Part shown: positions 35,757 to 44,496 of the stretch, one piece after another | Layout of the letters: each line of letters starts with the position of its first letter | Numbering within the stretch: the first letter of the stretch is position 1 | Origin: Geotoga petraea | Lineage (GTDB): Bacteria; Thermotogota; Thermotogae; Petrotogales; Petrotogaceae | Assembly (NCBI RefSeq): GCF_900102615.1 | Contig: NZ_FMYV01000005.1 | Location: forward strand, 124,001 to 188,000 | Reading direction: 5' to 3' | Length of the DNA stretch: 64,000 nucleotides | Notes under the pieces: generated by a model | Told to the model about the DNA's origin: nothing | Seen by the model: only the letters and a program-made list of their open reading frames with translations | The model's database searches: none | Position numbers and translations under genes: made by a program

Positions 35757-36811
35757 TATTTATCATCCTCCGTTTTTGCAACTTTATCCCCACTATCTAC
35801 TTTATCAGTTTTATAAGGGTTGAAACATCTCAAAAAATGACCTTTTTCTACTTCTACAAGTTCTGGCCATTCTTTTCTACATCTTTCAGTGGCCTTCGGA
35901 CATCTTGGTAAAAATGGACATAATGCTGGAGGATTTAACATTATTGGAGGTTGACCTTTTATAGGGTTCAACTCATCCTTTTTAACGTCATGCCTTGGAA
36001 TACATGACAACAATGCATTTGTATATGGGTGCATTGGTCTATCAAAGATAGTATAAACATCTGCCATTTCCATTTGGTTTCCACCATACATTACCAATAC
36101 TTTATCTGCAATTTCTGCAACAACAGATAAATCATGAGTGATGTAAACCATGGCTGTGTTAAATTCATTCTGCAAATCTTTCATCAATTCAAGAATTTGC
36201 GCTTGTATGGTAACGTCTAAAGCGGTTGTCGGTTCATCAGCGATTAATACTTCTGGGCTACAGGATAGACTAATAGCTATAATAATTCTCTGCCTTTGTC
36301 CTCCAGAGAATTGGAAAGGATAATCGTCTATTCTTTCTTCGGCGTTTGGCAAACCCACTGTTGTGAGCAAATCAATTGCTCTTTTTCTTGCTTCTTCTAT
36401 TGTAACATCTTGATGATATACTATAGTTTCGATCATTTGATCGGCTACTGTATACATAGGATTCAAAGATGCCATCGGATCTTGGAAAACCATACCTATA
36501 TGTTTACCTCTGATCCTTGTAAAAGCTTTTTTATTGAGTTTTGCAAGATTCACATATTCTTTTTCCCCGTTTTTAGAAAATTCATCTGTATTAAAAAGAA
36601 TTTGTGTACCTTCCGCCAAATAACCAGGTTTCTTAATCATACCCATTACGGACTTCATAGTTACTGACTTACCCGAACCTGTTTCTCCAACTACCCCAAG
36701 TGCTTCATTCATATTGAGCTCAAAAGAAACCCCGTTTACAGCTTTTACAGTTCCCTCAGCTATATCGAAGTAAGTTTTAAGATCTTTTACAATCAAAACT
36801 GGTTCGTTCAA
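35756..36811 (-). CDS. Oligopeptide ABC transporter ATPase, OppD/DppD type
   Basis: Partner ATPase, 351 residues from TTG 36811; an in-frame GTG at 36820 lies inside the GGGGTGAG ribosome binding site and is less likely. Walker A GETGSGKSVT, Q loop MVFQDPMASLNP, signature FSGGQRQRIIIA, Walker B VLIADEPTTALD, and the C-terminal Cys-containing PALCPFLPRCPKA with a later FLRCFNP. First gene of the operon, with a promoter at 36849-36878. Confidence 0.93.
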   Translation of the reverse strand: MNEPVLIVKDLKTYFDIAEGTVKAVNGVSFELNMNEALGVVGETGSGKSVTMKSVMGMIKKPGYLAEGTQILFNTDEFSKNGEKEYVNLAKLNKKAFTRIRGKHIGMVFQDPMASLNPMYTVADQMIETIVYHQDVTIEEARKRAIDLLTTVGLPNAEERIDDYPFQFSGGQRQRIIIAISLSCSPEVLIADEPTTALDVTIQAQILELMKDLQNEFNTAMVYITHDLSVVAEIADKVLVMYGGNQMEMADVYTIFDRPMHPYTNALLSCIPRHDVKKDELNPIKGQPPIMLNPPALCPFLPRCPKATERCRKEWPELVEVEKGHFLRCFNPYKTDKVDSGDKVAKTEDDK

Positions 36812-36848
36812 TATTCTCACCCCAATGTATTAAATTCATCTAAGATAT

Positions 36849-36878
36849 ATTATAATAAATATGAAGATTAAATGTCAA
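36849..36878 (-). promoter_or_regulatory. Promoter of the oligopeptide transporter operon
   Basis: Minus strand: perfect -35 TTGACA (36878-36873), an 18-nt spacer and perfect -10 TATAAT (36854-36849). The transcript leader would be about 30 nt. Confidence 0.82.
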
Positions 36879-37006
36879 GTGTTAAATTATTTGTTAAACT
36901 TAAATATACGTTTTAAACTGCGAATAATTGCTTTTATTGAAAAATATTTCAGTATTTTAAATTTTAATCTTTTTTACGAAAATTATTTCATTGAGGAGGC
37001 TGTATA

Positions 37007-37240
37007 ATGCGTTTAGACAAGTTTTTAAAGAAAAATAAAATAGTTAAAAGAAGGGTAATTGCCCACGATTTATGTGTTAATGGAATGGTTTTAAAAGAAA
37101 ACAGAGAATTAAAACCAGGTTACGATGTAAAAGATGGAGATTTAATCACCTTAAATTTTGGAAAGAAAGTTTTAAGTATTAAGGTAATTGATGATTATGA
37201 TTTTGAGATTATTGAAGAAAAATTTATTAAAGGGGATTGA
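37007..37240 (+). CDS. Small S4-domain RNA-binding protein (RqcP/Hsp15-like)
   Basis: A 77-residue single S4 domain. The motif MRLDKFLKKNKIVKRR followed by VNGMVLKENRELKPGYDVKDGDLITL is the complete RNA-binding fold. Stand-alone proteins of this size include RqcP (YabO), which assists the RqcH ribosome quality-control cycle, and Hsp15, which recognises stalled 50S-nascent-chain complexes. MutS2 (RqcU in Bacillus), encoded at 51514-53826, acts in the same process, but the genes are not linked. Ribosome binding site GAGGAGG. Confidence 0.88.
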   Translation: MRLDKFLKKNKIVKRRVIAHDLCVNGMVLKENRELKPGYDVKDGDLITLNFGKKVLSIKVIDDYDFEIIEEKFIKGD

Positions 37241-37248
37241 TCCCCTTT
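37229..37248. terminator. Hairpin between the S4 gene and rarA
   Basis: Perfect 8-bp stem AAAGGGGA-TTGA-TCCCCTTT that includes the S4-gene stop codon. The T run is weak on both strands, so efficiency is uncertain. Confidence 0.7.
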
Positions 37249-37253
37249 AATTT

Positions 37254-38489
37254 TCAATAATCTTTCAACCAATCCCATATTTTCTTTATTCTTTCCCCTA
37301 TCTTTTTCTCTATACCATTATTACTCGGGTAATAAAATATATCTTTTTCATATTTTTCGGGCATATATTTTTCTTTTACAAATCCACCGAAATCGTGCGG
37401 ATATTTATAATTTTTTCCATAACCCTGTTTTTTCATATTTTTGTTTATTGCATTCATTAAATGCTTTGGAACTGAAAAATTATTTTTATGTATAAATTCT
37501 TTTGCATTTAAATATGCATTATAAGACCGGTTAGATTTTGGTGCAGCGGCAAGATAAACAGTTGCTTCAGATAATGGAATAACACATTCCGGATAACCTA
37601 TTTGTTCAGTGGCTGTCATTGCCGAAACAGCAATATTTAAAGCATTAGGATCAGCAAGCCCTATATCTTCACTCGCAAGTATAACTATTCTTCTTGCAAG
37701 GTACATTGGGTCTTCTCCGTTTTCAAGCATATAACTCAAATACAATATTGCTGCATCTGGATCACTTCCTCTGACACTTTTTATGAATGCTGATATATAC
37801 GAATATTTATCATCAACATCATAATGCATTGTTTTTCCGGTAAAGTCATCAACTTCTTGTGTTGTGATTTTTTTTGTTCCACTTTCAACTAAAGCTTCCA
37901 CGAAGTTTATTATTCTTCTAAGATCGCCATTGGCGTAATTAATTATTTCTTTCTTTGCTTTTTCATCTATTTTAACATCTTTATAAAAATTTTCTATTCT
38001 ATCAAAAACTATTTCATATTCTTCTTCATTGAACTCCTTTATTTTGAAAACGTTTACTCTCGATAATAGAGCAGGATTTAATCTAACTGCGGGATTTTCT
38101 GTTGTAGCTCCAAATAGAATTACATCTCCATTCTCTACACTCAAGAGTAGAGTGTCCTGTTCAGCTCTATTCAGCCTATGAATTTCATCAATAAAAAGTA
38201 TTTTTTGTTTAGAAAATAGATTATCCTCTTTATTGACTATACTTTTTAAAGTCTTTGCCCCTTCTAAAGCTCCAGATATTTGATAAATTTCATAATCATT
38301 TTCTATTTCATTTATTATAGCTTTTATAAATGTAGATTTGCCAGATCCCGGAGGACCGTAAACTACAAATGATTTTATAGAATCATTATCTAACCATTTT
38401 CTAAAGATATTTTTTAATTTTTCGTTCCCTATTATATCTTCAATTTTTTTTGGTCTAAGAATTTCTGACAAAGGATTATTGCTTTTCAA
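37254..38489 (-). CDS. rarA: Replication-associated recombination protein A (RarA/MgsA)
   Basis: AAA+ ATPase acting at stalled replication forks. The 411-residue protein has Walker A GPPGSGKST (about 45-53), Walker B LFIDEIHRLNRAEQD, sensor 1 GATTENPAV, and the C-terminal tetramerisation region including SDPDAAILYLSYMLENGEDP and ASEDIGLADPNAL. The opening LSEILRPKKIEDIIG is typical. It lacks a fused C-terminal domain. Confidence 0.94.
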   Translation of the reverse strand: MKSNNPLSEILRPKKIEDIIGNEKLKNIFRKWLDNDSIKSFVVYGPPGSGKSTFIKAIINEIENDYEIYQISGALEGAKTLKSIVNKEDNLFSKQKILFIDEIHRLNRAEQDTLLLSVENGDVILFGATTENPAVRLNPALLSRVNVFKIKEFNEEEYEIVFDRIENFYKDVKIDEKAKKEIINYANGDLRRIINFVEALVESGTKKITTQEVDDFTGKTMHYDVDDKYSYISAFIKSVRGSDPDAAILYLSYMLENGEDPMYLARRIVILASEDIGLADPNALNIAVSAMTATEQIGYPECVIPLSEATVYLAAAPKSNRSYNAYLNAKEFIHKNNFSVPKHLMNAINKNMKKQGYGKNYKYPHDFGGFVKEKYMPEKYEKDIFYYPSNNGIEKKIGERIKKIWDWLKDY

Positions 38490-38545
38490 AATACTCTCCC
38501 CTTTTTTCTAATCACTTATATAACAATAGTATCATAAAATTAATT

Positions 38546-38573
38546 AAAAAAAAGGAGAGATTATATTCTCTCC
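38546..38573 (-). terminator. Terminator of the thioredoxin-like gene
   Basis: Minus-strand stem GGAGAGA-ATATAA-TCTCTCC, whose loop holds the stop codon, followed by eight T. Confidence 0.88.
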
Positions 38574-38824
38574 AAATAATATTTTGTTTCTTCTTCTAAA
38601 TCTTGAATTGAAAAATTTCTTACCCATCTGTTTAACTCTTTATTTTCATGTTCTACGATTAGAACAGGAACAGTAAAGATAAGTTTTTGAGCTGCAATAT
38701 CGGGGTGTTTCTTTGTATCTATTATTTCAATTTCTATATCATATTTTTTCGCTACATTCTCAACTTTTGGAAGTATTGCTTTACAAACTCCACAGTCATC
38801 ATGCTTAAAATATCTGAATTTCAT
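38561..38824 (-). CDS. Small thioredoxin-family protein
   Basis: An 87-residue thioredoxin-fold protein with redox motif CGVC (positions ~11-14 after FKHDD) and the cis-proline segment FTVPVLIVE. The size suits a glutaredoxin/mini-thioredoxin such as those used for disulfide exchange in anaerobes. The likely partner is unknown. The stop codon lies inside the terminator loop. The ribosome binding site is AGGAGG. Confidence 0.85.
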   Translation of the reverse strand: MKFRYFKHDDCGVCKAILPKVENVAKKYDIEIEIIDTKKHPDIAAQKLIFTVPVLIVEHENKELNRWVRNFSIQDLEEETKYYLERI

Positions 38825-38945
38825 TTATACCCCTCCTATGTATATCGGTATAATAATATTATAATATATAAATATGAATTAATAATGTATTATTTCTTTC
38901 AAATATGTATGTTATAATAGTCTTATAATACCGGGAGGTGTGAAA

Positions 38946-39941
38946 ATGGCAGAATATGAAGTTTTTAATCCTGAGGAAAACAAAAATCAGGAGCCAAAAC
39001 GTAGGCAAACTCCACATATAAAAACTATTGTGAGTATAATTATCATAATTTTAATTGGCATTTATTTATCCACAGGAGTTTACCAAGTTGGTTCATCTGA
39101 AGTGGCTTTGGTAAAAACATTTGGTAAATATCAAACTACACAAGGACCAGGCATACACATTCATGCTCCAATTCCTTTTCAATCACATGTAATTGTTGAT
39201 ACAAGAAGTGTTAAAAAGGTTGAAATAGGTTTCAGAACAACAAGAGGTGGTTCTAACCCCACTTATTCAACATTAGATCAAGAATCAAATATGATAACTG
39301 GTGATGAAAATATTTTACATATTGAAGCAGTAGTTCAATATAGAATAAGGGATCCTGAAAAGGCCGCTTTTAGAATTATTGATGATTATAATCTTGTTAA
39401 ATTCACGACAGAAAGTATTTTAAGAGAAAGAGTTGCATTATCCAATATAGATGATGTTTTAACAGCTGAAAGAGATTCAATAGCGATGAAAACTGCTGAA
39501 TTGGTTCAAGAAACGCTCGACTTATATGACTCAGGAATCATGGTTGAAAGTGTTTTCTTGCAAGATGTAACTCCTCCAGATTCTGTAGTTGCAGCCTTTG
39601 ACGATGTCAACAATGCTAAGCAAGACAGAGAAAAAATCATAAATGAAGCAAATAGATATTCTAATGACATTTTACCAAGAGCTGAAGGTGAAGCAGAACA
39701 GATTTTGAGGCAAGCAGAAAGCTATGCTTTTGAGCAAGTCGCAGATGCTGAAGGTGAAACACAGAGGTTCCTTGCAATACTTGATGAATATAAAAATTCT
39801 GAGGACGTTACAAGAAAAAGATTAATCCTTGACGCTATAAACGATATGCTTCAGAGTTCAAAAATTAAAGTTATTTCAGAAAATGACAGCACTCTAAAAC
39901 TTTTAAACTTAGATCAAATCTTAGGTGGTGATTCTAAATGA
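38946..39941 (+). CDS. hflK: HflK, SPFH-domain membrane protein
   Basis: Inner-membrane SPFH/band 7 protein that forms a cage with HflC around FtsH protease. Start ATG 38946 after GGGAGGTG; a GTG at 38940 overlaps that site. One membrane helix lies at about residues 25-45, then YQVGSSEVALVKTFGKYQ begins the SPFH domain; the coiled-coil region ends with GEAEQILRQAESYAFEQ and AEGETQRF. A TATAAT at 38913-38918 may be its -10. Stop overlaps hflC by 4 nt. Confidence 0.93.
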   Translation: MAEYEVFNPEENKNQEPKRRQTPHIKTIVSIIIIILIGIYLSTGVYQVGSSEVALVKTFGKYQTTQGPGIHIHAPIPFQSHVIVDTRSVKKVEIGFRTTRGGSNPTYSTLDQESNMITGDENILHIEAVVQYRIRDPEKAAFRIIDDYNLVKFTTESILRERVALSNIDDVLTAERDSIAMKTAELVQETLDLYDSGIMVESVFLQDVTPPDSVVAAFDDVNNAKQDREKIINEANRYSNDILPRAEGEAEQILRQAESYAFEQVADAEGETQRFLAILDEYKNSEDVTRKRLILDAINDMLQSSKIKVISENDSTLKLLNLDQILGGDSK

Positions 39942-40798
39942 AAAAAATAGGAACTTGGATAACTTTGGGAATTATCGCCATTTTAGTAATAGTTTTCCTT
40001 TCTACATCATTGGTTATTTTAGATGAAACTCAACAAGGGGCTATTGTAAGATTTGGTGATATAAAAAAAATAATAACTGAACCAGGCATTTATTTTAAAA
40101 CTCCATTTGTAGATAATGTTTTAAAATTTGAGAAAAGAATAATGCTTTATGATATTGATACTGAGAGAGTTATAACTCAGGATAAAAAAACCATAGTTGT
40201 AGACACTTATTCTATTTGGAGAATTTCAAACCCACAAACCTTTATTGAAAGTATGAGAACCATAAATAATGCATTAACAAGAATTGATGACGTTGTTTAT
40301 TCTCATGTACGTGATGTTATTGCAAAATATACTTTTGAAGAAATTTTATCAAAAAAAAGATTAGAACTTTTAGAAGAGATCAAGGTTAGAAGTGAAGAAT
40401 CTCTAAAAACATACGGAATAAATATTGTTGACGTCAGAGTTAAAAGAACTGATCTTCCAGATGACAACAGAAAAGCTGTTTATGAAAGAATGAATGCAGA
40501 AAGATATTCAATTGCAGCACAAATTAGAGCTGAAGGTGAAAAAGAAGGTCAAAAAATAAGAGCTGAAGCAGACAAGGAAAAAGAGATCATTTTATCCCAA
40601 GCAAACAGGGATGCAAAAATTATAATGGGTACTGCAGACGCAAGCGCTTTAAATATTTATGCTGATGCTTACAACGAAGATTCAGATTTTTATGAATTAC
40701 AAAGACTTACAACTATTTATAAAGAATCATTGAATAATTCTGTAATATCAATTCCTTTAGATTCTCCATTAATGAGATATTTTTACGAGGTGGAATAA
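39938..40798 (+). CDS. hflC: HflC, SPFH-domain membrane protein
   Basis: Partner of HflK, 286 residues. The N-terminal membrane helix is residues ~7-25, then ILDETQQGAIVRFGDIKK; ERMNAERYSIAAQIRAEGEKEGQKI is the conserved region before the coiled coil. The start overlaps hflK (ATGA) and the end overlaps the following lipoprotein gene (TAATG), so three envelope genes are translated together. No ftsH is in the window. Confidence 0.93.
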   Translation: MKKIGTWITLGIIAILVIVFLSTSLVILDETQQGAIVRFGDIKKIITEPGIYFKTPFVDNVLKFEKRIMLYDIDTERVITQDKKTIVVDTYSIWRISNPQTFIESMRTINNALTRIDDVVYSHVRDVIAKYTFEEILSKKRLELLEEIKVRSEESLKTYGINIVDVRVKRTDLPDDNRKAVYERMNAERYSIAAQIRAEGEKEGQKIRAEADKEKEIILSQANRDAKIIMGTADASALNIYADAYNEDSDFYELQRLTTIYKESLNNSVISIPLDSPLMRYFYEVE

Positions 40799-42531
40799 TG
40801 AAAAAAATAATGGGGTTATTAATTATTTTAACTCTATTAGTATTTACTTCCTGTTCTAACGAAACCAAGGAAAAATTAGTCATGATTGAAACAACAAGAA
40901 TATCTCCTAATCAAAGTTTGAAATTTAACACTAATTTTGATTATGACTATTATAATGTTTATATAAATGAATCTCCGGTGAATTTTCAAAGTTCACCGGG
41001 GTCATTTTTTATAAAAAATTTGGAGTATGGTAATAAAAATCTTAAATTAGAATTTTTTAACGACGATGAAGAATTAATAACCCAATATTCTACAACTGTT
41101 TTTTTTGATAATGAAGGCCCAAATATAACCAAAAATAATATTTTTATAGAAAAAAGTGTTTTGAATATAAATTTCGAAACAAACTCTGATGATTATAATT
41201 ATTCAGAACTTAAAATAGGGGACACATTGGTCGCGTCTTCGGTAAACACTTCTTTCTCTAAAAACATTAATAAAGATAGCGGCGATATTAATTTATCTGT
41301 TATCCTTTATGATAATACTATGAACACAACTAATTTTTCAACCATTATCAATACAAATATAGATAGACCACCAAAAATTATTTCAGAAGAGATAAAAATA
41401 AATTTATTTTCTGAATATAAACTAAAATTTTATGATGATTGGGATAAAGAATTGAATATATTCGTAGCAAATAATGAAGATGATAGTTATTTTTATCCGT
41501 ATAATTTGTTAGAATCTAACCTATCAACATCTACAATTAATGCTTTTGATTCATCCAATAATTTTGATACTAAAGTTCTAAAAATATCTAAAGATCTTAA
41601 TATCCCTTTAAGTCCAAACGTTAATTCAAGGTTGATTTCTTCTGACTCTGGATTTTTCTCATGGAATCCTGAAGGTGAATCAACACAATATATTATAGAA
41701 GTTTTTGAAAATAATTTTGGTTGGTACCCTAAATATAAAACTAATTCAACTTTTTTTGAAATTAAAGATGAAAATTTGTCGTTTGTGAGAAAAGTTTCAA
41801 AAAACAATACTAAAGGGCTCCCTTCGCCTCCAATTATAAAATTTACCGATACTTTAAAACCCTATGAATCAGGTATTTTAGACAATATAAAACAAAATTC
41901 TATCTTAAATCAGATAAATTCACCTTTTATTATAGCTTCAGATATCTTGATAGAAGAAGGAACAACATTGTTTATAGAATCTGGAACTACTTTAAGATTT
42001 TTTGCAGATTCAAGATTAATCGTGAGAGGAAATCTTTTTATAATGCCAGGTTTGGTAAACAGCAATCTCATAGGTAGGGGTATCATAGTAATGGATGGAG
42101 GAAATTTAATTATTTCTGACTCTGATATTGAAAACATTAATATCAGTGGGAAAAGAGGGAATCTAATATTTCTTGAAAATACGAAATTTTCTACTGATTC
42201 AAGAATTAATTTAAATAATATATCAAGGGTTCAGTTTTATAATGTGATAAAAAATCAAGGAAGCAACAATTTAGAAAATATTTCTGGTATTTATATACTT
42301 AATAGTGAATTTTCTGATTTAAATATAAAAAATTCATATGAAACTATGATTTATAATAGCAATATTAATAGTTTTCAACAAAATTTTAGAACTAGAACTG
42401 TAATAGAAAACAGTATGGTAAATGAACTTTATAATCAGAATTTTAGTTATTTTAATTCAATAAATAGTATAGTTGAAAATGTTAATAACATAAATTTCTC
42501 TCTTTATTTGGAAGATGATTCCGTTGATTAG
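40798..42531 (+). CDS. Putative lipoprotein with C-terminal beta-helix-like region
   Basis: A 577-residue exported protein of unknown function. The signal peptide ends at C19 (VFTSC), a lipobox variant with Phe at -3. Residues ~25-330 look like several Ig/fibronectin-like beta domains (repeated DNEGPNITKNN- and SWNPEGEST-like strands). From about 365 on there is a right-handed beta-helix pattern (IEEGTTLFIESGTTLRF, then many short IxNS/IENS turns). It is translationally coupled to hflC and overlaps the downstream methyltransferase by 17 nt. Confidence 0.7.
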   Translation: MKKIMGLLIILTLLVFTSCSNETKEKLVMIETTRISPNQSLKFNTNFDYDYYNVYINESPVNFQSSPGSFFIKNLEYGNKNLKLEFFNDDEELITQYSTTVFFDNEGPNITKNNIFIEKSVLNINFETNSDDYNYSELKIGDTLVASSVNTSFSKNINKDSGDINLSVILYDNTMNTTNFSTIINTNIDRPPKIISEEIKINLFSEYKLKFYDDWDKELNIFVANNEDDSYFYPYNLLESNLSTSTINAFDSSNNFDTKVLKISKDLNIPLSPNVNSRLISSDSGFFSWNPEGESTQYIIEVFENNFGWYPKYKTNSTFFEIKDENLSFVRKVSKNNTKGLPSPPIIKFTDTLKPYESGILDNIKQNSILNQINSPFIIASDILIEEGTTLFIESGTTLRFFADSRLIVRGNLFIMPGLVNSNLIGRGIIVMDGGNLIISDSDIENINISGKRGNLIFLENTKFSTDSRINLNNISRVQFYNVIKNQGSNNLENISGIYILNSEFSDLNIKNSYETMIYNSNINSFQQNFRTRTVIENSMVNELYNQNFSYFNSINSIVENVNNINFSLYLEDDSVD

Positions 42532-43186
42532 TTCTGTTGAGAACTTATTTAGAAATTTAATTTTGGAAACTAATTCTAATACTCATCTTCCTAATTCGGC
42601 ATCTGTATTTTTGGCAAATTCTAGTTTAAATCTTATAAAAGATAAAATGAAAATTCTTGAAATAGGATCAGGGATTGGACATGTGAGTTTAGTTCTTTCA
42701 AAACTATTTAAAAACTGCCATTTCACTGGAATTGAAATACAAAAAGAGCTTTACGAACTATCAAAAAGAAATCGAATCATTAACAAGTGTGAAAATGTAA
42801 AGTTCATAAACGACAATATTGCAAACATAAGCAGTTATTTTGAACATGAAAGTTTTGATTTGATTATATCAAATCCTCCACATTATACTTCTGGAAGGGA
42901 AAGTTTAAAAAACGATAGAAAAATAGCGAGAACATTTGGTGAAGACGATATTATATCTTTTGTTTTAAACTCTTGGAAAATGATTAAAAATAAAAAAACC
43001 ATAAGTTATGTCGTACATAATAATACTTTTAGGTCGTTTTTTTATCATTCTATTAAAAATAATTTAGAACCTTATGAAATCATTCCTGCATTGGGAGAAA
43101 AAAGTAAAAACATTCAATTAATTAATATCAAAGTTAGAAAAAATGGTGGGAAAAATTTAAATTTTAAAAGGCCTTATATTATATAA
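42515..43186 (+). CDS. TrmN6-like adenine-N6 methyltransferase
   Basis: Class I SAM methyltransferase of 223 residues. Motif I is LEIGSGIGHVSLVL (about 47-60), an acidic GIEIQKE follows, and the catalytic motif IV is SNPPHYTSG, of the NPPY type that methylates adenine N6. The downstream DRKIART matches TrmN6 (YfiC), which modifies A37 of tRNA-Val. NPPH instead of NPPY is an uncommon variant. The ATG lies within the lipoprotein gene. Target assignment is by similarity only. Confidence 0.78.
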   Translation: MIPLISSVENLFRNLILETNSNTHLPNSASVFLANSSLNLIKDKMKILEIGSGIGHVSLVLSKLFKNCHFTGIEIQKELYELSKRNRIINKCENVKFINDNIANISSYFEHESFDLIISNPPHYTSGRESLKNDRKIARTFGEDDIISFVLNSWKMIKNKKTISYVVHNNTFRSFFYHSIKNNLEPYEIIPALGEKSKNIQLINIKVRKNGGKNLNFKRPYII

Positions 43187-43209
43187 CTTAAAAATTAGGA
43201 GTGATTTTT

Positions 43210-43899
43210 TTGAGTAATGGAAAACTTATTGTTTTGGAATCTGGCACAGATTCCAGTGGTAAAGAAACACAAACAAATTTATTATTTAAAAGATTAAAAG
43301 AAAAAAAAATAAATGTTTTAAAAGTGGAATATCCTGATTATATGAGTGATTCTTCTTCTTTAATTAAAATGTATTTAAACGGAGACTTTGGTAAGGACCC
43401 TTATTCTGTTAATCCTTTCGCAGCTTCATCTTTTTTTGCAGTTGATAGATACGCCTCTTTTAAAACAAAATGGCAAAATTTTTATGAAAATGGAGGGCTC
43501 ATAATAGCTGATAGATATACGACATCAAACATGGTTCACCAAGCGTCAAAAATTGAAAACAAGGAAGAAAAAGATTTTTTTCTTGATTGGCTATATGATT
43601 TTGAATTCAATAAAATTTGTATACCAGAACCTGATATAGTCTTTTTTCTCGATGTCCCACCTGATATTTCATCTATTTTAATGAAAAATAGAAAAAATAA
43701 AATAAATGGGTCAGCTAAAAAAGATATTCATGAAGATAACGCACAATATCTTTTAAATACATATAAAAATGCTTTATATGTAGCAAAGAAATACAAATGG
43801 GAGATAATAAATTGTGTATCTGGAAATAGACTTAAACCTATTGAAACAATCAATGACGAAATTTTAAAAAAAACAAAAGAGCTTATAAACTCACAATAA
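43210..43899 (+). CDS. Thymidylate-kinase-like nucleotide kinase
   Basis: P-loop kinase of 229 residues from TTG 43210; the in-frame GTG at 43201 lies within the AGGAGTGA ribosome binding site. The phosphate loop reads GTDSSGKET, with Glu where S/T normally follows the lysine. AASSFFAVDRYASF carries the DR[YF] nucleotide motif, ADRYTTSN the second DRY segment, and VFFLDVPPDIS the Walker-B-like strand. Overall layout is that of dTMP kinase, but the altered P-loop leaves substrate and activity open. It overlaps the convergent Nudix gene by 9 nt. Confidence 0.75.
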   Translation: MSNGKLIVLESGTDSSGKETQTNLLFKRLKEKKINVLKVEYPDYMSDSSSLIKMYLNGDFGKDPYSVNPFAASSFFAVDRYASFKTKWQNFYENGGLIIADRYTTSNMVHQASKIENKEEKDFFLDWLYDFEFNKICIPEPDIVFFLDVPPDISSILMKNRKNKINGSAKKDIHEDNAQYLLNTYKNALYVAKKYKWEIINCVSGNRLKPIETINDEILKKTKELINSQ

Positions 43900-44496
43900 G
43901 TCTATAAACTCTTTAGTTAACCTTGCAGTTAGTCCCCAAATTATATTTTTTTTATATTGATAAAAATAGATTGGGTATTTCCCTTTTCTCCATTTGTAAT
44001 TTTTCCCATTTGGGATTAATTCATAAGGGAATCCATCTTCTGTACTAGTTATGATTTCCGCATAGTGAATAGCAGGGCTGTTATTTTTCAAGAACTCTAT
44101 CGGAACGGTAAATAAACTATCGACTTCGTCTCTTGAAAATTCTATAGTGTGTAGTTCTCTATCTATAAAACCAATGTAAGAATTAATAATGAAATTATAA
44201 GGCGATATGAAATAATCGCCTTTTTTTATTACCTCTATTTCTTCTGAATATATGTTCAGCTCTTCTATAGTTTCCCTTATAGCTGCCTCCAAATAGCTTT
44301 CACCTTTTTCTACCATTCCACCAGGGAAAGACACTTCTCCCGGCTGTTTACTTAATGAAAGTGCTCTTGTTTCGTATAATAAAGATAATTCCCCATCAAC
44401 GTATATTAAGGGGATCAATACTGAATATATATTTTTAATTCCCAATGACCTTGGCTCATGTTTCGCTAATTTTCTCTTTAATTTTTCTAAATCCAT
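43891..44496 (-). CDS. Nudix hydrolase, CoA pyrophosphatase-like
   Basis: A 201-residue hydrolase. The Nudix box is complete: GGMVEKGESYLEAAIRETIEEL. It is preceded by LSKQPGEVSFP, matching the NudL/PCD1 signature LxxHxGxxxFPGG, which points to CoA or CoA-disulfide pyrophosphate hydrolysis (Gln replaces His). Its ATG immediately follows the stop of the GAF/fRMsr-domain gene. It is the last gene of a long minus-strand run. Confidence 0.85.
   Translation of the reverse strand: MDLEKLKRKLAKHEPRSLGIKNIYSVLIPLIYVDGELSLLYETRALSLSKQPGEVSFPGGMVEKGESYLEAAIRETIEELNIYSEEIEVIKKGDYFISPYNFIINSYIGFIDRELHTIEFSRDEVDSLFTVPIEFLKNNSPAIHYAEIITSTEDGFPYELIPNGKNYKWRKGKYPIYFYQYKKNIIWGLTARLTKEFIDLL

Noticed and set aside
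38924-38929. Second TATAAT before hflK
   Set aside because: Too close to the ribosome binding site to act as a -10 for a translated leader; TATAAT 38913-38918 is more plausible, though its -35 is poor.
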